A DNA stretch of 64,000 bases, taken from contig NZ_MAOI01000015.1 of assembly GCF_001884235.1 (NCBI RefSeq), forward strand, positions 62,001-126,000, read 5' to 3'. Source of the DNA: Bacillus paramycoides (GTDB lineage Bacteria > Bacillota > Bacilli > Bacillales > Bacillaceae_G). The notes under the pieces are model-generated. The model was given only the letters and a program-made list of their open reading frames with translations, was not told the origin of the DNA and did not search any database. Positions 53,073-61,628 of this stretch are shown one piece after another; position 1 is the stretch's first letter, and every line of letters begins with the position of its first letter. The translations under genes and the position numbers were made by a program.

Positions 53073-54443
53073 TTATAAAGATGGTAATGAAATCATAAAG
53101 CAAGAACCGTGACCAACTTCACTCGTTACAGTAATATTCCCGCCGTGTAGTTCTACAATTTCTTTCACGATAGAGAGTCCTAAGCCAGTTCCTCCTGTTG
53201 CACGTGATCTTGCTTTGTCAACGCGATAAAAGCGGTCGAAGATGTGAGGGAGGTCTTCTTGCGGAATACCTTCGCCCTCGTCCTCAATTTTGATGGAAAT
53301 ACGTTTATGTTCTTCTGTAACAGAAATATTGATAGGAGAATGTTCTTTCGAATGCCTATAGGCGTTATTTAAAATATTAACCATAACTTGCTCAAAACGC
53401 TGCTCATCTAGCTTTACTAAGAGGGAGGGAGGACATGTGAAAACAACTCTAATTTGTTTTTCTCCGTACATAACATTTATTTTTTCAGTGATACGAGTCA
53501 GGAAGGCGTGTAAATATACTTCCTTTACTTGAATAGAAAAGTTATGTTGTTCCATTTGAGCGAGTGAAAATAAATCTTGAACTAAGTTTGTAATATAATC
53601 AGATTCATCTTTTATAATGGATAAATATCGTAAACGTTGCTCAGGAGTTGTACTTTCTTTTAATGCAATGTCAGCATAACCTCTTACGTACGTTAAAGGT
53701 GTTCGTAATTCATGAGCAACACTCGCTAGAAATTCACTTCTTTCGGTTTTCATATAATGTAAATCATTTGCAAGAGTTTGAATGGATTCTGCAAGTTCAC
53801 CAATTTCATCATTTCGAGTAGTAGTTAAAGAAACGGATAAATCGCCCTTACTCATTTTTTCAGTGGCATGTTTCATGTGTAACAATGGTTTTGTTAATAA
53901 GCGGGATAATAGAAAAATTGTGACGACTGTTAATAGGAAAGTCACGATGCCGGCAATAATAAATTGTTTTGTTAAGCCATTAATCATTTCTTCGATTGAT
54001 GTTGTTCTGAGAAACATATAAACATAACCTTCTAATTTTCCATTTACTACAATGGGACTAACTGTACATATATAATTAGATGTTTTCCAATGATTTTCTA
54101 TAATAGATCCGTTATGATCTGTACTCGTATTCATCTCGGCAATATGCTTTTTTATAGTTGTATCTAGCTCGTTAGATTTTGCTAGTACTTCCTTATTTGC
54201 ATTTGTAATAACAACGGTTGTTTCAGCTTCGGATTCCATTAAAGCGACGTGAGAGATTGTTTGCCTGTCAAAATACTTTTCAAGGACATCTCGGTGACTA
54301 TTTCCGCGCTTTAATAAAGCTGTCATTTCTTCATTTACTCTAGCGTTTACAAGGCTATAATAGAGCAAGACAAATAGAACACTTTCGATTAAAAGTGTAA
54401 CAATTAGAAAATAAAATCCGAGTTGAATAGAAATTCGCTTCAT
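53073..54443 (-). CDS. Membrane sensor histidine kinase
   Basis: A 456-residue HATPase kinase. TM1 (about 10-30), an extracellular sensor region of about 125 residues, TM2 (about 160-180), a HAMP domain, then the dimerisation helix with phospho-acceptor His244 in VAHELRTPLTYVRGYADIAL. The N box (VNILNNAYRHS), G1 (EDEGEGIP) and G2 (GTGLGLSIV) boxes are all present. The response regulator is encoded 11 bases upstream in the same transcript. The signal is unknown; a divergent lipoprotein gene may be a target. Confidence 0.92.
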   Translation of the reverse strand: MKRISIQLGFYFLIVTLLIESVLFVLLYYSLVNARVNEEMTALLKRGNSHRDVLEKYFDRQTISHVALMESEAETTVVITNANKEVLAKSNELDTTIKKHIAEMNTSTDHNGSIIENHWKTSNYICTVSPIVVNGKLEGYVYMFLRTTSIEEMINGLTKQFIIAGIVTFLLTVVTIFLLSRLLTKPLLHMKHATEKMSKGDLSVSLTTTRNDEIGELAESIQTLANDLHYMKTERSEFLASVAHELRTPLTYVRGYADIALKESTTPEQRLRYLSIIKDESDYITNLVQDLFSLAQMEQHNFSIQVKEVYLHAFLTRITEKINVMYGEKQIRVVFTCPPSLLVKLDEQRFEQVMVNILNNAYRHSKEHSPINISVTEEHKRISIKIEDEGEGIPQEDLPHIFDRFYRVDKARSRATGGTGLGLSIVKEIVELHGGNITVTSEVGHGSCFMISLPSL

Positions 54444-54454
54444 TGTTTTGCTCC

Positions 54455-55132
54455 TTAATTTTCGCTATCAATCCATCGATAACCTACTCCGTATATAGTT
54501 TTTAAATGGTGATCAATAGGGAAATTTACTTTTCGTAATTTATCACGCAAATTACGAATATGTGAATCGACTGTTCTATCTTCTGTATTTGTATTTAAAC
54601 CCCAAATCCGTTCAATGAGCTGATCACGGCTTAATACGTAGTTCACATGGCGTAAAAATAATCCGAGTAAAGAGAATTCGATCGGAGTGAGAAGAAGTTC
54701 TTCATTATGGACAGAAACAAAATGCTTTGTCTCATCCCATAAAATGCCGTGATATTGGATTTGCGTATGTTGATTCGTACGCCGTAAAACAGCTTCAATT
54801 CTTGCGAAAAGCTCCTCTTCATGGAAAGGCTTCGTCACATAATCATCTGCTCCAAGTTTTAATCCTTGAATGACATCTACCGTTTGATCACGAGCGGTTA
54901 CCATAATGATTGGAACGTTACTAAATGAACGAATTCTTTTGCACGTTTCCCATCCATCCGTCTTTGGCATCATAATATCGAGTAAAACAAATTTGAAGTT
55001 TCGATTTTCTATATGTGAAATAGCTTCTTCTCCAGATACCGCACATATGCAGTTATATCCGATTGGAGTAAGATAAAGAGTTAATAATTCAAGCATTCTC
55101 GGTTCATCGTCTACGAGTAGTATATCGATCAT
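54455..55132 (-). CDS. OmpR/PhoB-family response regulator
   Basis: A 225-residue DNA-binding regulator. The receiver domain has acidic D8-D9, phospho-acceptor Asp52 in VLLDIMMPK, Thr in MVTARD and Lys in VTKPFHEEEL. The C-terminal winged helix is LTPIEFSLLGLFLRH...RTVDSHIRNLRDKL. ATG 55132 has GGAGG six bases upstream; a start at 55147 would overlap it. The gene is cotranscribed with the kinase. A 44-base inverted repeat between this gene and the divergent lipoprotein gene is the likely shared control site. Confidence 0.92.
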   Translation of the reverse strand: MIDILLVDDEPRMLELLTLYLTPIGYNCICAVSGEEAISHIENRNFKFVLLDIMMPKTDGWETCKRIRSFSNVPIIMVTARDQTVDVIQGLKLGADDYVTKPFHEEELFARIEAVLRRTNQHTQIQYHGILWDETKHFVSVHNEELLLTPIEFSLLGLFLRHVNYVLSRDQLIERIWGLNTNTEDRTVDSHIRNLRDKLRKVNFPIDHHLKTIYGVGYRWIDSEN

Positions 55133-55181
55133 AGAGTACCTCCGCATTTGTAGTTATTACTTAAATTGTAAGTCAAAATCA

Positions 55182-55225
55182 TGAAGAAATGGTGCAGATT
55201 ATAATGCATCTGCATAATTTCTTCA
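55182..55225. promoter_or_regulatory. 44-base inverted repeat in a divergent promoter
   Basis: TGAAGAAAT (55182-55190) pairs with ATTTCTTCA (55217-55225), and TGCAGAT (55193-55199) with ATCTGCA (55208-55214), separated by two unmatched bases on each side. The centre ATTATAAT gives a TATAAT on each strand, so divergent -10 elements may lie inside the dyad. Binding of the response regulator or another dimer is inferred. Confidence 0.6.
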
Positions 55226-55305
55226 GAATTGCTTGTTATCGTAAAGTTGAAATTCCATTTTAAGTAATAATATTGGCTCGAAAACGATGAAGCGGAGGCG
55301 ATATA

Positions 55306-56553
55306 GTGAAGAAAAAGACCCGAATCCTTGGGATAACAATAATTACGGCAGCCGGTCTTGCGGCATGTGGGCAAACGAACACAGATCATAAAAATCATGA
55401 ATCTACAAAAGAGAAGAAAACAGAGCAAAAGGAAATGAAAATGAATCAAGAGGTGACTGCGCCGAAAGAAATGAATAAAAGAGCAGCGAATGATTTATTA
55501 ACGACAAGTTTAAAAAATATAACGAGATTAAATACAAATGATCCTCTGCAAATGGCAGTGCTAACTTCGCAAACAATATGGCCAGCAACTCATAAAGAGA
55601 ATCAGCCGGGTGCTGTTATTTTAGTACCAATGAACGAGTGGCAATTAGGTATTGCAAGTGCGGATCTTATTCATCATCCGAATAACGGACCGATTTTATT
55701 TATAGAAAAAGAAGCGGTACCTGAAATGACGTTAAAAGAAATAAAACGATTAAATCCACTTGGAACAAAAGATGGAACGCAAATTATGGTGATGGGGGAT
55801 GTAGGTGCTTCAGCACTAGAGCAATTAAAAGACTATAAAGTAAAGCAAATAAAAGAAACGGATCCAGCTAAATTTGCTAAAGATGTTGATAAAGAATATG
55901 CCGATATAACAGGGAATTATCCAAATAGTGTTATTATCGGTTCGTCTGAAGAAGAAGGGCGCTTATATACAACACCAGCTGTAAATTGGATTTCTCATAT
56001 GCCAGAACCTCTTCTATACGTAGAAAAAGAAACGGTGCCAGAAGCGACAATCGAGGCGTTAAAAATGAGAAAGGATAAAGCGAATATATATGTGTTAGGA
56101 CCAGAAAAAATCATTTCGAAAGAAGTAGAAAAAGAGTTAAGTAAATACGGAAAAGTAACACGTATTAGTGGGGAGACTCCAACAGAAAATTCTGTTGCGT
56201 TTGCGAAATTTAAAGATGAAAAAACGAAATTTGGCTGGGGGTTCACAAAGCCAGGTCACGGTTTGTCATTTGTTTCAAGCAAAACGCCAGATTTAGCAAT
56301 TGCGGGAGCGCCGTTTTCACATATGGGTAAACATGCTCCGGTATTATTTTTAGAAGAAGGTAAAGCTTCGCAACCAGTATATGACTTCCTTGCTAGCATT
56401 CAACCGAAGTTTAAAGATGATCCAACAATCGGTCCGTACAATCATGGATTCTTATTAGGGAATACTGAAAATATTTCATTTGAAACGCAAGGTATTTTGG
56501 ATGAGAGGTTAGAGATTGTTCAAGAAAATGGCAAGGGGCATGGTGGACATTAA
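55306..56553 (+). CDS. Lipoprotein with cell-wall-binding repeat 2 domains
   Basis: A 415-residue exported lipoprotein starting at GTG 55306 behind GCGGAGGCG. The signal GLAACGQ makes Cys21 the lipid anchor. A charged Lys/Glu linker (residues 25-55) is followed by repeated alpha/beta modules of the CWB_2 type: TRLNTNDPLQMAVLTSQTIW, GPILFIEKEAVPEMTLKEI, IMVMGDVGASALEQL, NSVIIGSSEEEG, and EPLLYVEKETVPEATIEAL. The C-terminus is GHGGH. These repeats bind cell-wall polymers. Its divergence from a two-component system suggests an envelope-stress role, which is inferred. Confidence 0.8.
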   Translation: MKKKTRILGITIITAAGLAACGQTNTDHKNHESTKEKKTEQKEMKMNQEVTAPKEMNKRAANDLLTTSLKNITRLNTNDPLQMAVLTSQTIWPATHKENQPGAVILVPMNEWQLGIASADLIHHPNNGPILFIEKEAVPEMTLKEIKRLNPLGTKDGTQIMVMGDVGASALEQLKDYKVKQIKETDPAKFAKDVDKEYADITGNYPNSVIIGSSEEEGRLYTTPAVNWISHMPEPLLYVEKETVPEATIEALKMRKDKANIYVLGPEKIISKEVEKELSKYGKVTRISGETPTENSVAFAKFKDEKTKFGWGFTKPGHGLSFVSSKTPDLAIAGAPFSHMGKHAPVLFLEEGKASQPVYDFLASIQPKFKDDPTIGPYNHGFLLGNTENISFETQGILDERLEIVQENGKGHGGH

Positions 56554-56558
56554 ATAGG

Positions 56559-56588
56559 AAAAGACGCTGCGGAGGTAGCGTCTTTTTT
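56559..56588 (+). terminator. Terminator of the CWB_2 lipoprotein gene
   Basis: AAAAGACGCT and AGCGTCTTTT pair with a 7-base loop, followed by TTT. Confidence 0.88.
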
Positions 56589-56700
56589 TAGGAAACTTTT
56601 ACATAGCAAAAAATCTTCTACTCGTTATATAATAGCCTTCGTGCAGTCGGCTCTGATTTTCTTATGGAGAAAATCAAAGAATTAAAGAGTAGAGGAGTAC

Positions 56701-57006
56701 ATGGCAAAGATTCACGTGAAACATTTGTATATTGAAAATAAGAAAATATACGAAATTCACAGCCAACTATTCTTCGCATCTGCGACAAATTTTATAAATA
56801 CATTTCCATACAATGAAGAAGCAAAAGAAATTGAGATGAACTGTACTCACGCACACGTATGGGATGATTCAGTTGTAGCAGCAATTGATAAAGTTATAAT
56901 GAAGTATGAACAAAGTGGTGTGAAAGTAAGGATCACAGGTTTAAATGAACGTAGCTCGAAGATTGTTTCAAATTTAGCTACTTATAATAAGAGAATTGCT
57001 AGTTAG
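56701..57006 (+). CDS. STAS-domain protein, probably a SulP transporter remnant
   Basis: A 101-residue STAS fold: IHVKHLYIENKKIYEIHSQL is the strand, FFASATNFINTFPY the helix, and EIEMNCTHAHVWDDSVVAAI the conserved loop and helix. In SulP anion transporters this exact arrangement forms the cytosolic C-terminus after the last membrane helix. Here no membrane part precedes it: the frame is closed by TAA just upstream. AGAGGAG sits only four or so bases from the ATG. It is either a free STAS protein or the left-over end of a deleted transporter gene. The latter is favoured because the domain resembles SulP rather than anti-sigma-factor antagonists. Confidence 0.65.
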   Translation: MAKIHVKHLYIENKKIYEIHSQLFFASATNFINTFPYNEEAKEIEMNCTHAHVWDDSVVAAIDKVIMKYEQSGVKVRITGLNERSSKIVSNLATYNKRIAS

Positions 57007-57032
57007 AAGCCTCCTTTTTAGGAGGCTTTATT
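57007..57032 (+). terminator. Terminator after the STAS gene
   Basis: AAGCCTCC and GGAGGCTT pair with a 6-base T-rich loop, then TATTATA. Confidence 0.75.
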
Positions 57033-57071
57033 ATATAATACGAGTAGGATAACGAAAAGGGGATTCAGCAT

Positions 57072-57494
57072 ATGTACAAACAAATTATATTAGCATGTGA
57101 CGGTTCTGAGCATGCACTTCGGGCAGCCGAGCATGCAACATATATTGCGAAATTTAACGAAGAAACAAATGTTGAAGTTGTGTACGTAGTAGATAATAGA
57201 ACGGCAAAATCAGATATTATACAGGGGCAAACAGATTTAGAGACAATTTCAGCAAGTCGAAAAGATAAATTAAAAGAGATTGAGACGTTATTAAAGAAAG
57301 AGAAAATTGCCTACAAAATTACGATTCTACACGGTGATCCTGGAGATACGATCGTTCAATATGTAAATACAGGAGATATTGACCTTGTTGTTGTAGGAAG
57401 TAGAGGGTTAAATACACTGCAAGAGATGGTGCTTGGTAGTGTAAGTCATAAAATAGCAAAGCGTGTGAAATGCCCGGTGATGATTATAAAATAA
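57072..57494 (+). CDS. Universal stress protein (UspA family)
   Basis: A 140-residue nucleotide-binding alpha/beta protein. The N-terminus YKQIILACDGSEHALRAAEHA carries the Asp of the ATP pocket. The C-terminal VVVGSRGLNTLQEMVLGSVS has the G-x2-G-x9-G-S motif that marks ATP-binding UspA proteins. Physiological role is unspecified stress tolerance. AAGGGG precedes the ATG. A terminator follows. Confidence 0.9.
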   Translation: MYKQIILACDGSEHALRAAEHATYIAKFNEETNVEVVYVVDNRTAKSDIIQGQTDLETISASRKDKLKEIETLLKKEKIAYKITILHGDPGDTIVQYVNTGDIDLVVVGSRGLNTLQEMVLGSVSHKIAKRVKCPVMIIK

Positions 57495-57523
57495 ATTGAG
57501 TGAGATATTCTGTAGTGTAAGTA

Positions 57524-57551
57524 GGACCTTGATATAATTCAAGGTCTTTTT
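57524..57551 (+). terminator. Terminator of the UspA gene
   Basis: GGACCTTGA and TCAAGGTCT pair (one G-T) with a 6-base loop, followed by TTTT. Confidence 0.85.
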
Positions 57552-57610
57552 TGATGTATAAAAGGGGGAAGCGTGGACATACTAGATATATAAGTTTAGA
57601 GGGAAATTGT

Positions 57611-57632
57611 TAACTTACAAATTTGTAAGTTA
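57611..57632. promoter_or_regulatory. Perfect 22-base palindrome upstream of a small gene
   Basis: TAACTTACAAA is followed at once by its complement TTTGTAAGTTA. The absence of a loop and of a T-run makes it a dimeric repressor operator rather than a terminator. The core ACTTACAAATTTGTAAGT is in the style of MarR/DUF24 or TetR operators. No regulator gene of those types is adjacent. Confidence 0.6.
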
Positions 57633-57713
57633 GTTGTCAGCGAAATCGATGTTATGAAATTTTTCCCACTGGTAAAATTAGAGTATCAAAGGGGAATAGG
57701 GAGGATGAAAGAA

Positions 57714-57830
57714 ATGAAATCATTTCAAAATTTATCATATAGTCAAGGGGTAAGTCTTATTTGTTTAGGAGGATTTGCGGGATCTGTTACGTTAGCTGTT
57801 TTAATAAAGATGTTTCAGCAAATGTTTTAA
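57714..57830 (+). CDS. Small single-span membrane protein
   Basis: A 38-codon gene. AGGGAGG lies 9 bases before ATG 57714 (ATG 57705 overlaps it). The product starts MKSFQNLSYSQGVSLICLGG, has a hydrophobic stretch from about residue 15 to 32 and ends KMFQQMF. Its own upstream palindrome and downstream terminator support a real gene. I do not recognise a family. Confidence 0.6.
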   Translation: MKSFQNLSYSQGVSLICLGGFAGSVTLAVLIKMFQQMF

Positions 57831-57886
57831 TCGTATGAATAGAAGGGAATTGATTAATATAAACAGCAAGAGAAGGACGGTAAATA

Positions 57887-57929
57887 AAAAATAGCTCTTA
57901 GCATGTAAGTAAATGCTAAGAGCTATTTT
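57887..57929. terminator. Bidirectional terminator
   Basis: AAAATAGCTCTTAGCAT and ATGCTAAGAGCTATTTT pair over 17 bp with an 8-base loop between the small membrane protein gene and the convergent oligopeptide operon. Confidence 0.9.
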
Positions 57930-57933
57930 ATGC

Positions 57934-59709
57934 TTATTTTTCTACTTCTGGTTTTTCATTTGTTACGGTAACGTCTTTCCATAATGAATTTACACCAGGA
58001 GCAACATCATAATTTTTAACACGCTTATTTACACCTGTTAAATCGAATGTGTAATGAATTGGGATCATTGGTGCTTCGTCATGAATTAATTTTTGCCATT
58101 TATCGTATACTTCTTTACGATATTTATCATCAGCAGCTTTTGCAGATAAACCTTCGTTTAATAATTTCGTATTTTCATCATTTACCCAGCGTTGATAGTT
58201 AAATCCAGCATCTTTGCCCCATAGGCCAGAAAGGTCAGGGTCAGAACCAGTGTTCCAAGCACCAGAGAAAATATCAATCTTCGGATCATCTTTCTTAATC
58301 ATGTCACGGAATGCATTAAATTCGTGTAAGCGTCCATCAACAAGTTCTACTTTTAAACCGATATCTTTCCAAGATTGAATATAGAATTTCGCAAGTGGCT
58401 CACTTGTTTGAGAACCGCTACTAGCTAAGAAGTTAATTTTAAACTCATTACCTTGTGGATCCTCACGTAATCCATCACCGTTTTTATCTTTATATCCAGC
58501 TTCATCTAATAGTTTCTTCGCTTTATCTACATCTAAGTTATATGCACCAACTTTATTATTATGGTACTTAGGCATAGATGGTGGAATTGGAGAGTTAGCT
58601 GGAACGCGAAGTCCGTAATATACTTTTTCTGCTAATTTTTCTCTATCAATAGCATATGCCATCGCTTGACGTAAACGAACGTCTTTGAACTTATCTTTAT
58701 CCATCACAGCTTCGTTCTTTGCTTTGTCCATATGTCCAAACTTAAATCCGATGTAAGTGTAAGAAAGAGCAGTTTTACCTACTAGCTGTGTATTTTTTAA
58801 TTTACTTACGTTTGGGTATTGATCAGCAGTAACTGTTGCGATATCAATATCGCCTTTTTTCAGAGATGCGTTAACGATAGATGGATTTACAACTTTTAAA
58901 GTTACATTTTTTAGCTTAGGTTTGCCACCCCAGTAATCGTCGAAACGCTCATACTCAACGGATTCACCAGGAACCATTTTTTTAACTTTAAATGGTCCAA
59001 ATCCAATTGGATCTTTACGGACTTTATCAGATTCAGCAAGCTTTTCAATTGGTACATCACCTAAATATTTTTTAGGTGTAGGGTATGTCCAAATACCTGT
59101 TTTCAGAGAAGGGTTTACTTCTTTATAAGTAATGGAAATGGTTTTTGGATCAACTACTTTAATACCAGAAATTTTGTCAGCTTTTCCAGCATGATATTCT
59201 TCCATTCCTTCAATCATTTGCATTTGTGTATCGTAACGGATTCCTGTATATTTATTGCTACCAATGATGAGGTAAGAATATTCCAAATCTTCAGCTGTTA
59301 CAGGATTACCATCATGCCACTTTACATTATCTTTAATTGAAATTGTAATTGTTTTCTTATCTTCTGAAATTTTATAAGTTGCAGCACCATCGTTACTGAT
59401 TTCCCAGTTTTTATCTGTAGATAATAATGCTTCATCGAAGAAATCTAGAACTTCAGCATCTGGAGCAACTTCATATAAAACTCTACTTAAAACACCAGCG
59501 AAAGGTGAATTTGAAACGAGCCCATATGTTAATGATCCGTCTTTAATTTCTTTATTATCATTTTTTACAGCGGAGCTAAATTTATCTGTTTCCACTTTCT
59601 TTGTATTGCTCGTCTGTTTACTACTGCTATCAGCACCCCCACATGCAGATAGTAATAATGTCGAAGCTGCAAGTGTGCTTAATACTTTGTAAAATTTTGG
59701 TTTGTTCAT
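57934..59709 (-). CDS. Oligopeptide ABC transporter substrate-binding lipoprotein (OppA/AppA type)
   Basis: A 591-residue family-5 binding protein, last gene of the operon. The lipoprotein signal LLLSAC gives Cys23. SBP_bac_5 segments: WEISNDGAATYKISEDKKTI, VKWHDGNPVTAEDLEYSY, KDVRLRQAMAYAIDREKLA, DAGYKDKNGDGLREDPQGNE and a final PMIPIHYTFDLTGVNKRVKN. It captures peptides outside the membrane for the permease. ATG 59709 lies behind AAGGGGTGG; the GTG at 59718 overlaps that site. The gene order D-F-B-C-A differs from B. subtilis app, where appA precedes appB. Confidence 0.9.
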   Translation of the reverse strand: MNKPKFYKVLSTLAASTLLLSACGGADSSSKQTSNTKKVETDKFSSAVKNDNKEIKDGSLTYGLVSNSPFAGVLSRVLYEVAPDAEVLDFFDEALLSTDKNWEISNDGAATYKISEDKKTITISIKDNVKWHDGNPVTAEDLEYSYLIIGSNKYTGIRYDTQMQMIEGMEEYHAGKADKISGIKVVDPKTISITYKEVNPSLKTGIWTYPTPKKYLGDVPIEKLAESDKVRKDPIGFGPFKVKKMVPGESVEYERFDDYWGGKPKLKNVTLKVVNPSIVNASLKKGDIDIATVTADQYPNVSKLKNTQLVGKTALSYTYIGFKFGHMDKAKNEAVMDKDKFKDVRLRQAMAYAIDREKLAEKVYYGLRVPANSPIPPSMPKYHNNKVGAYNLDVDKAKKLLDEAGYKDKNGDGLREDPQGNEFKINFLASSGSQTSEPLAKFYIQSWKDIGLKVELVDGRLHEFNAFRDMIKKDDPKIDIFSGAWNTGSDPDLSGLWGKDAGFNYQRWVNDENTKLLNEGLSAKAADDKYRKEVYDKWQKLIHDEAPMIPIHYTFDLTGVNKRVKNYDVAPGVNSLWKDVTVTNEKPEVEK

Positions 59710-59721
59710 AACGTCCACCCC

Positions 59722-60627
59722 TTATCCTTTTCTTTGTCTTGCATCAGCCGCACGTTTTAACGCTTGACCAATAAAATTTATACACAGCATCAACACTAAA
59801 ATCATGATTGATGCAGGTAACCAAATCCACCATTTTTCTTGCAATACATCTGGGTTTGTTGCGTAACTTACAAGTGTACCAAGACTCGGTGTGCTTTCTG
59901 GTAGACCGAATCCTAAATAAGTTAAACTAGACTCAATCCCAATGTTACCAGCAAGATTTAATGTAATATTTACGATAATAATAGAGCTTAAATTAGGTAG
60001 TATTTGTTGGAAAATAATTTTCCAGTTTGGTGTTCCTAACGTTTGTGATGCAGATACGTAATCAAGTTCTTTCTCAGTTAATACTTTTGAACGTATAAGT
60101 CTTGCTTTTCCGACCCATAAGAAAGCGGTCATTATGAGAATAAATGTTGTAATGTTGAAAGTTGGAACGAGTGAGATAAACACGATAACAATCATTAAGA
60201 ATGGTAAAATCATCATGAAATCGATAAAACGCATAATGATGTTATCTACAACACCTCCAAAATAACCAGCAACTAGTCCCATCGTAAGACCGATAAGGGT
60301 TGCTAAAAGAGTGATGGATAAACCAACTGTAAAGGAGTTACGTGTACCAATAATTAATTGTCCGAAAATATCCCGGCCCCCGTAATCAGTTCCTAACCAA
60401 TGTTCAGCGGAGGGCGGATCGTAAATAGCAAATAAATCAACTCGGACAATGTCCTCTTGCTTCATAATAAAAGATGTTGCATAAACGGCTAATAGTATTA
60501 GTGCTAAAAAGAATAGGGAAAACATTGCTAGTTTATCTTTACGAAATTCACGCCACATAATGGAGAAACCAGAAGGGCTTTTTTCGTAATGAGTGACTTC
60601 AGTTTGTTTTTCAGGATTTGCTAACAT
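59722..60627 (-). CDS. Oligopeptide ABC transporter permease (OppC/AppC type)
   Basis: A 301-residue permease with an OppC-type N-terminal helix after a cytosolic start (SPSGFSIMWREFRKDKLAMFS). The periplasmic-side segment HWLGTDYGGRDIFGQLIIGTRNSF is typical of OppC. The EAA motif is DYVSASQTLGTPNWKIIFQQILPN. It pairs with the OppB-type permease encoded upstream. It begins 18 bases after that gene and ends 12 bases before the binding-protein start. Confidence 0.92.
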   Translation of the reverse strand: MLANPEKQTEVTHYEKSPSGFSIMWREFRKDKLAMFSLFFLALILLAVYATSFIMKQEDIVRVDLFAIYDPPSAEHWLGTDYGGRDIFGQLIIGTRNSFTVGLSITLLATLIGLTMGLVAGYFGGVVDNIIMRFIDFMMILPFLMIVIVFISLVPTFNITTFILIMTAFLWVGKARLIRSKVLTEKELDYVSASQTLGTPNWKIIFQQILPNLSSIIIVNITLNLAGNIGIESSLTYLGFGLPESTPSLGTLVSYATNPDVLQEKWWIWLPASIMILVLMLCINFIGQALKRAADARQRKG

Positions 60628-60645
60628 AACGTTTCTTCACCTCCA

Positions 60646-61614
60646 TTAATCAATACGAATACGTGGATCAACGATGCTTAGAATAATATCGGAAAGAAGA
60701 GTTCCAAGTAGCGTTGCGAATCCAGTAAATAATACAAGAGCAGTTACGACACTGAAATCACGTTGAGTGATAGATTGGAAAAATAGTTGGCCAATTCCTG
60801 GATAGCCGAAAATATTTTCTAGAATAATAGAGCCCCCAACTAACCCTGTAATTTCATAGCCTAGGAATGCTGCGATTGGTAAAAATGAATTTCGTAAAAT
60901 GTGTCTTGAATATACTTTAGATTCTGGTACACCTTTTGCTTTTACCGTGCGTACAAAATCTTTATGTTTCGTATCAATAATTTCGCTTCGTAAATATTGT
61001 ACAGTGCCTACTGTTCCAATTAATGCCCCAGATAAAGCTGGCAAAATCATATGATTGAATTTACTTACATAGTAATCAAATGTTCCGGCTGTAACTTGCG
61101 GATCAACGCTACCACTCGTAGGGAAAATTGGATATAAAAATCCGAATAAGAATAACATTACTAATCCGAAAATAAAGAGTGGTGTACCGAATCCTAAAAA
61201 GTTATAGAGTGTAATGAGTCGATCAGCCCACGTATCATTCCAACGTCCACTTATAACACCAAGTGGGATTGCAATTAAGTAAGTAAGAATAAGAATAAGA
61301 AGAGCTAACAATATCGTATTCCCAAGGCGTTCTCCGATTATATCTGTTACTTTTAATTTATGAGCATATGAAATACCGAAATCCCCTTGCACAGCATTGG
61401 AAATCCAGTGTACATATTGAGTGGGAAGAGGGTCATTTAAACCTAATTTCTCACGTTGTTCTTCAATTATTTTTGGATCTGCTTTCGGGTTTGCTAGTTC
61501 AGCGCCACTTAATGCATCACCTGGCATTGCTTTAGCAAGAGCAAAGACTAGTACACTTAATAAAAATACTTGCGGAATCATAATTAAAAATCTCCGTAGT
61601 ATAAACTTCCACAT
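60646..61614 (-). CDS. Oligopeptide ABC transporter permease (OppB/AppB type)
   Basis: A 322-residue permease: first helix FILRRFLIMIPQVFLLSVLVF, then the long DPLPTQYVHWISNAVQGDFGIS outer segment, and the EAA loop DFVRTVKAKGVPESKVYSRHILRNS. It ends with the conserved IIDPRIR-like D-PRIRID. It forms the channel with the OppC-type protein. AGGGAGTGA precedes the ATG. It follows the ATPase gene by 14 bases. Confidence 0.92.
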   Translation of the reverse strand: MWKFILRRFLIMIPQVFLLSVLVFALAKAMPGDALSGAELANPKADPKIIEEQREKLGLNDPLPTQYVHWISNAVQGDFGISYAHKLKVTDIIGERLGNTILLALLILILTYLIAIPLGVISGRWNDTWADRLITLYNFLGFGTPLFIFGLVMLFLFGFLYPIFPTSGSVDPQVTAGTFDYYVSKFNHMILPALSGALIGTVGTVQYLRSEIIDTKHKDFVRTVKAKGVPESKVYSRHILRNSFLPIAAFLGYEITGLVGGSIILENIFGYPGIGQLFFQSITQRDFSVVTALVLFTGFATLLGTLLSDIILSIVDPRIRID

Positions 61615-61628
61615 GTTTTATCACTCCC

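Noticed and set aside
57714-57830. Type I toxin-like peptide
   Set aside because: A small hydrophobic peptide alone is not enough: no antisense promoter or overlapping convergent RNA is evident, so no toxin-antitoxin call is made.
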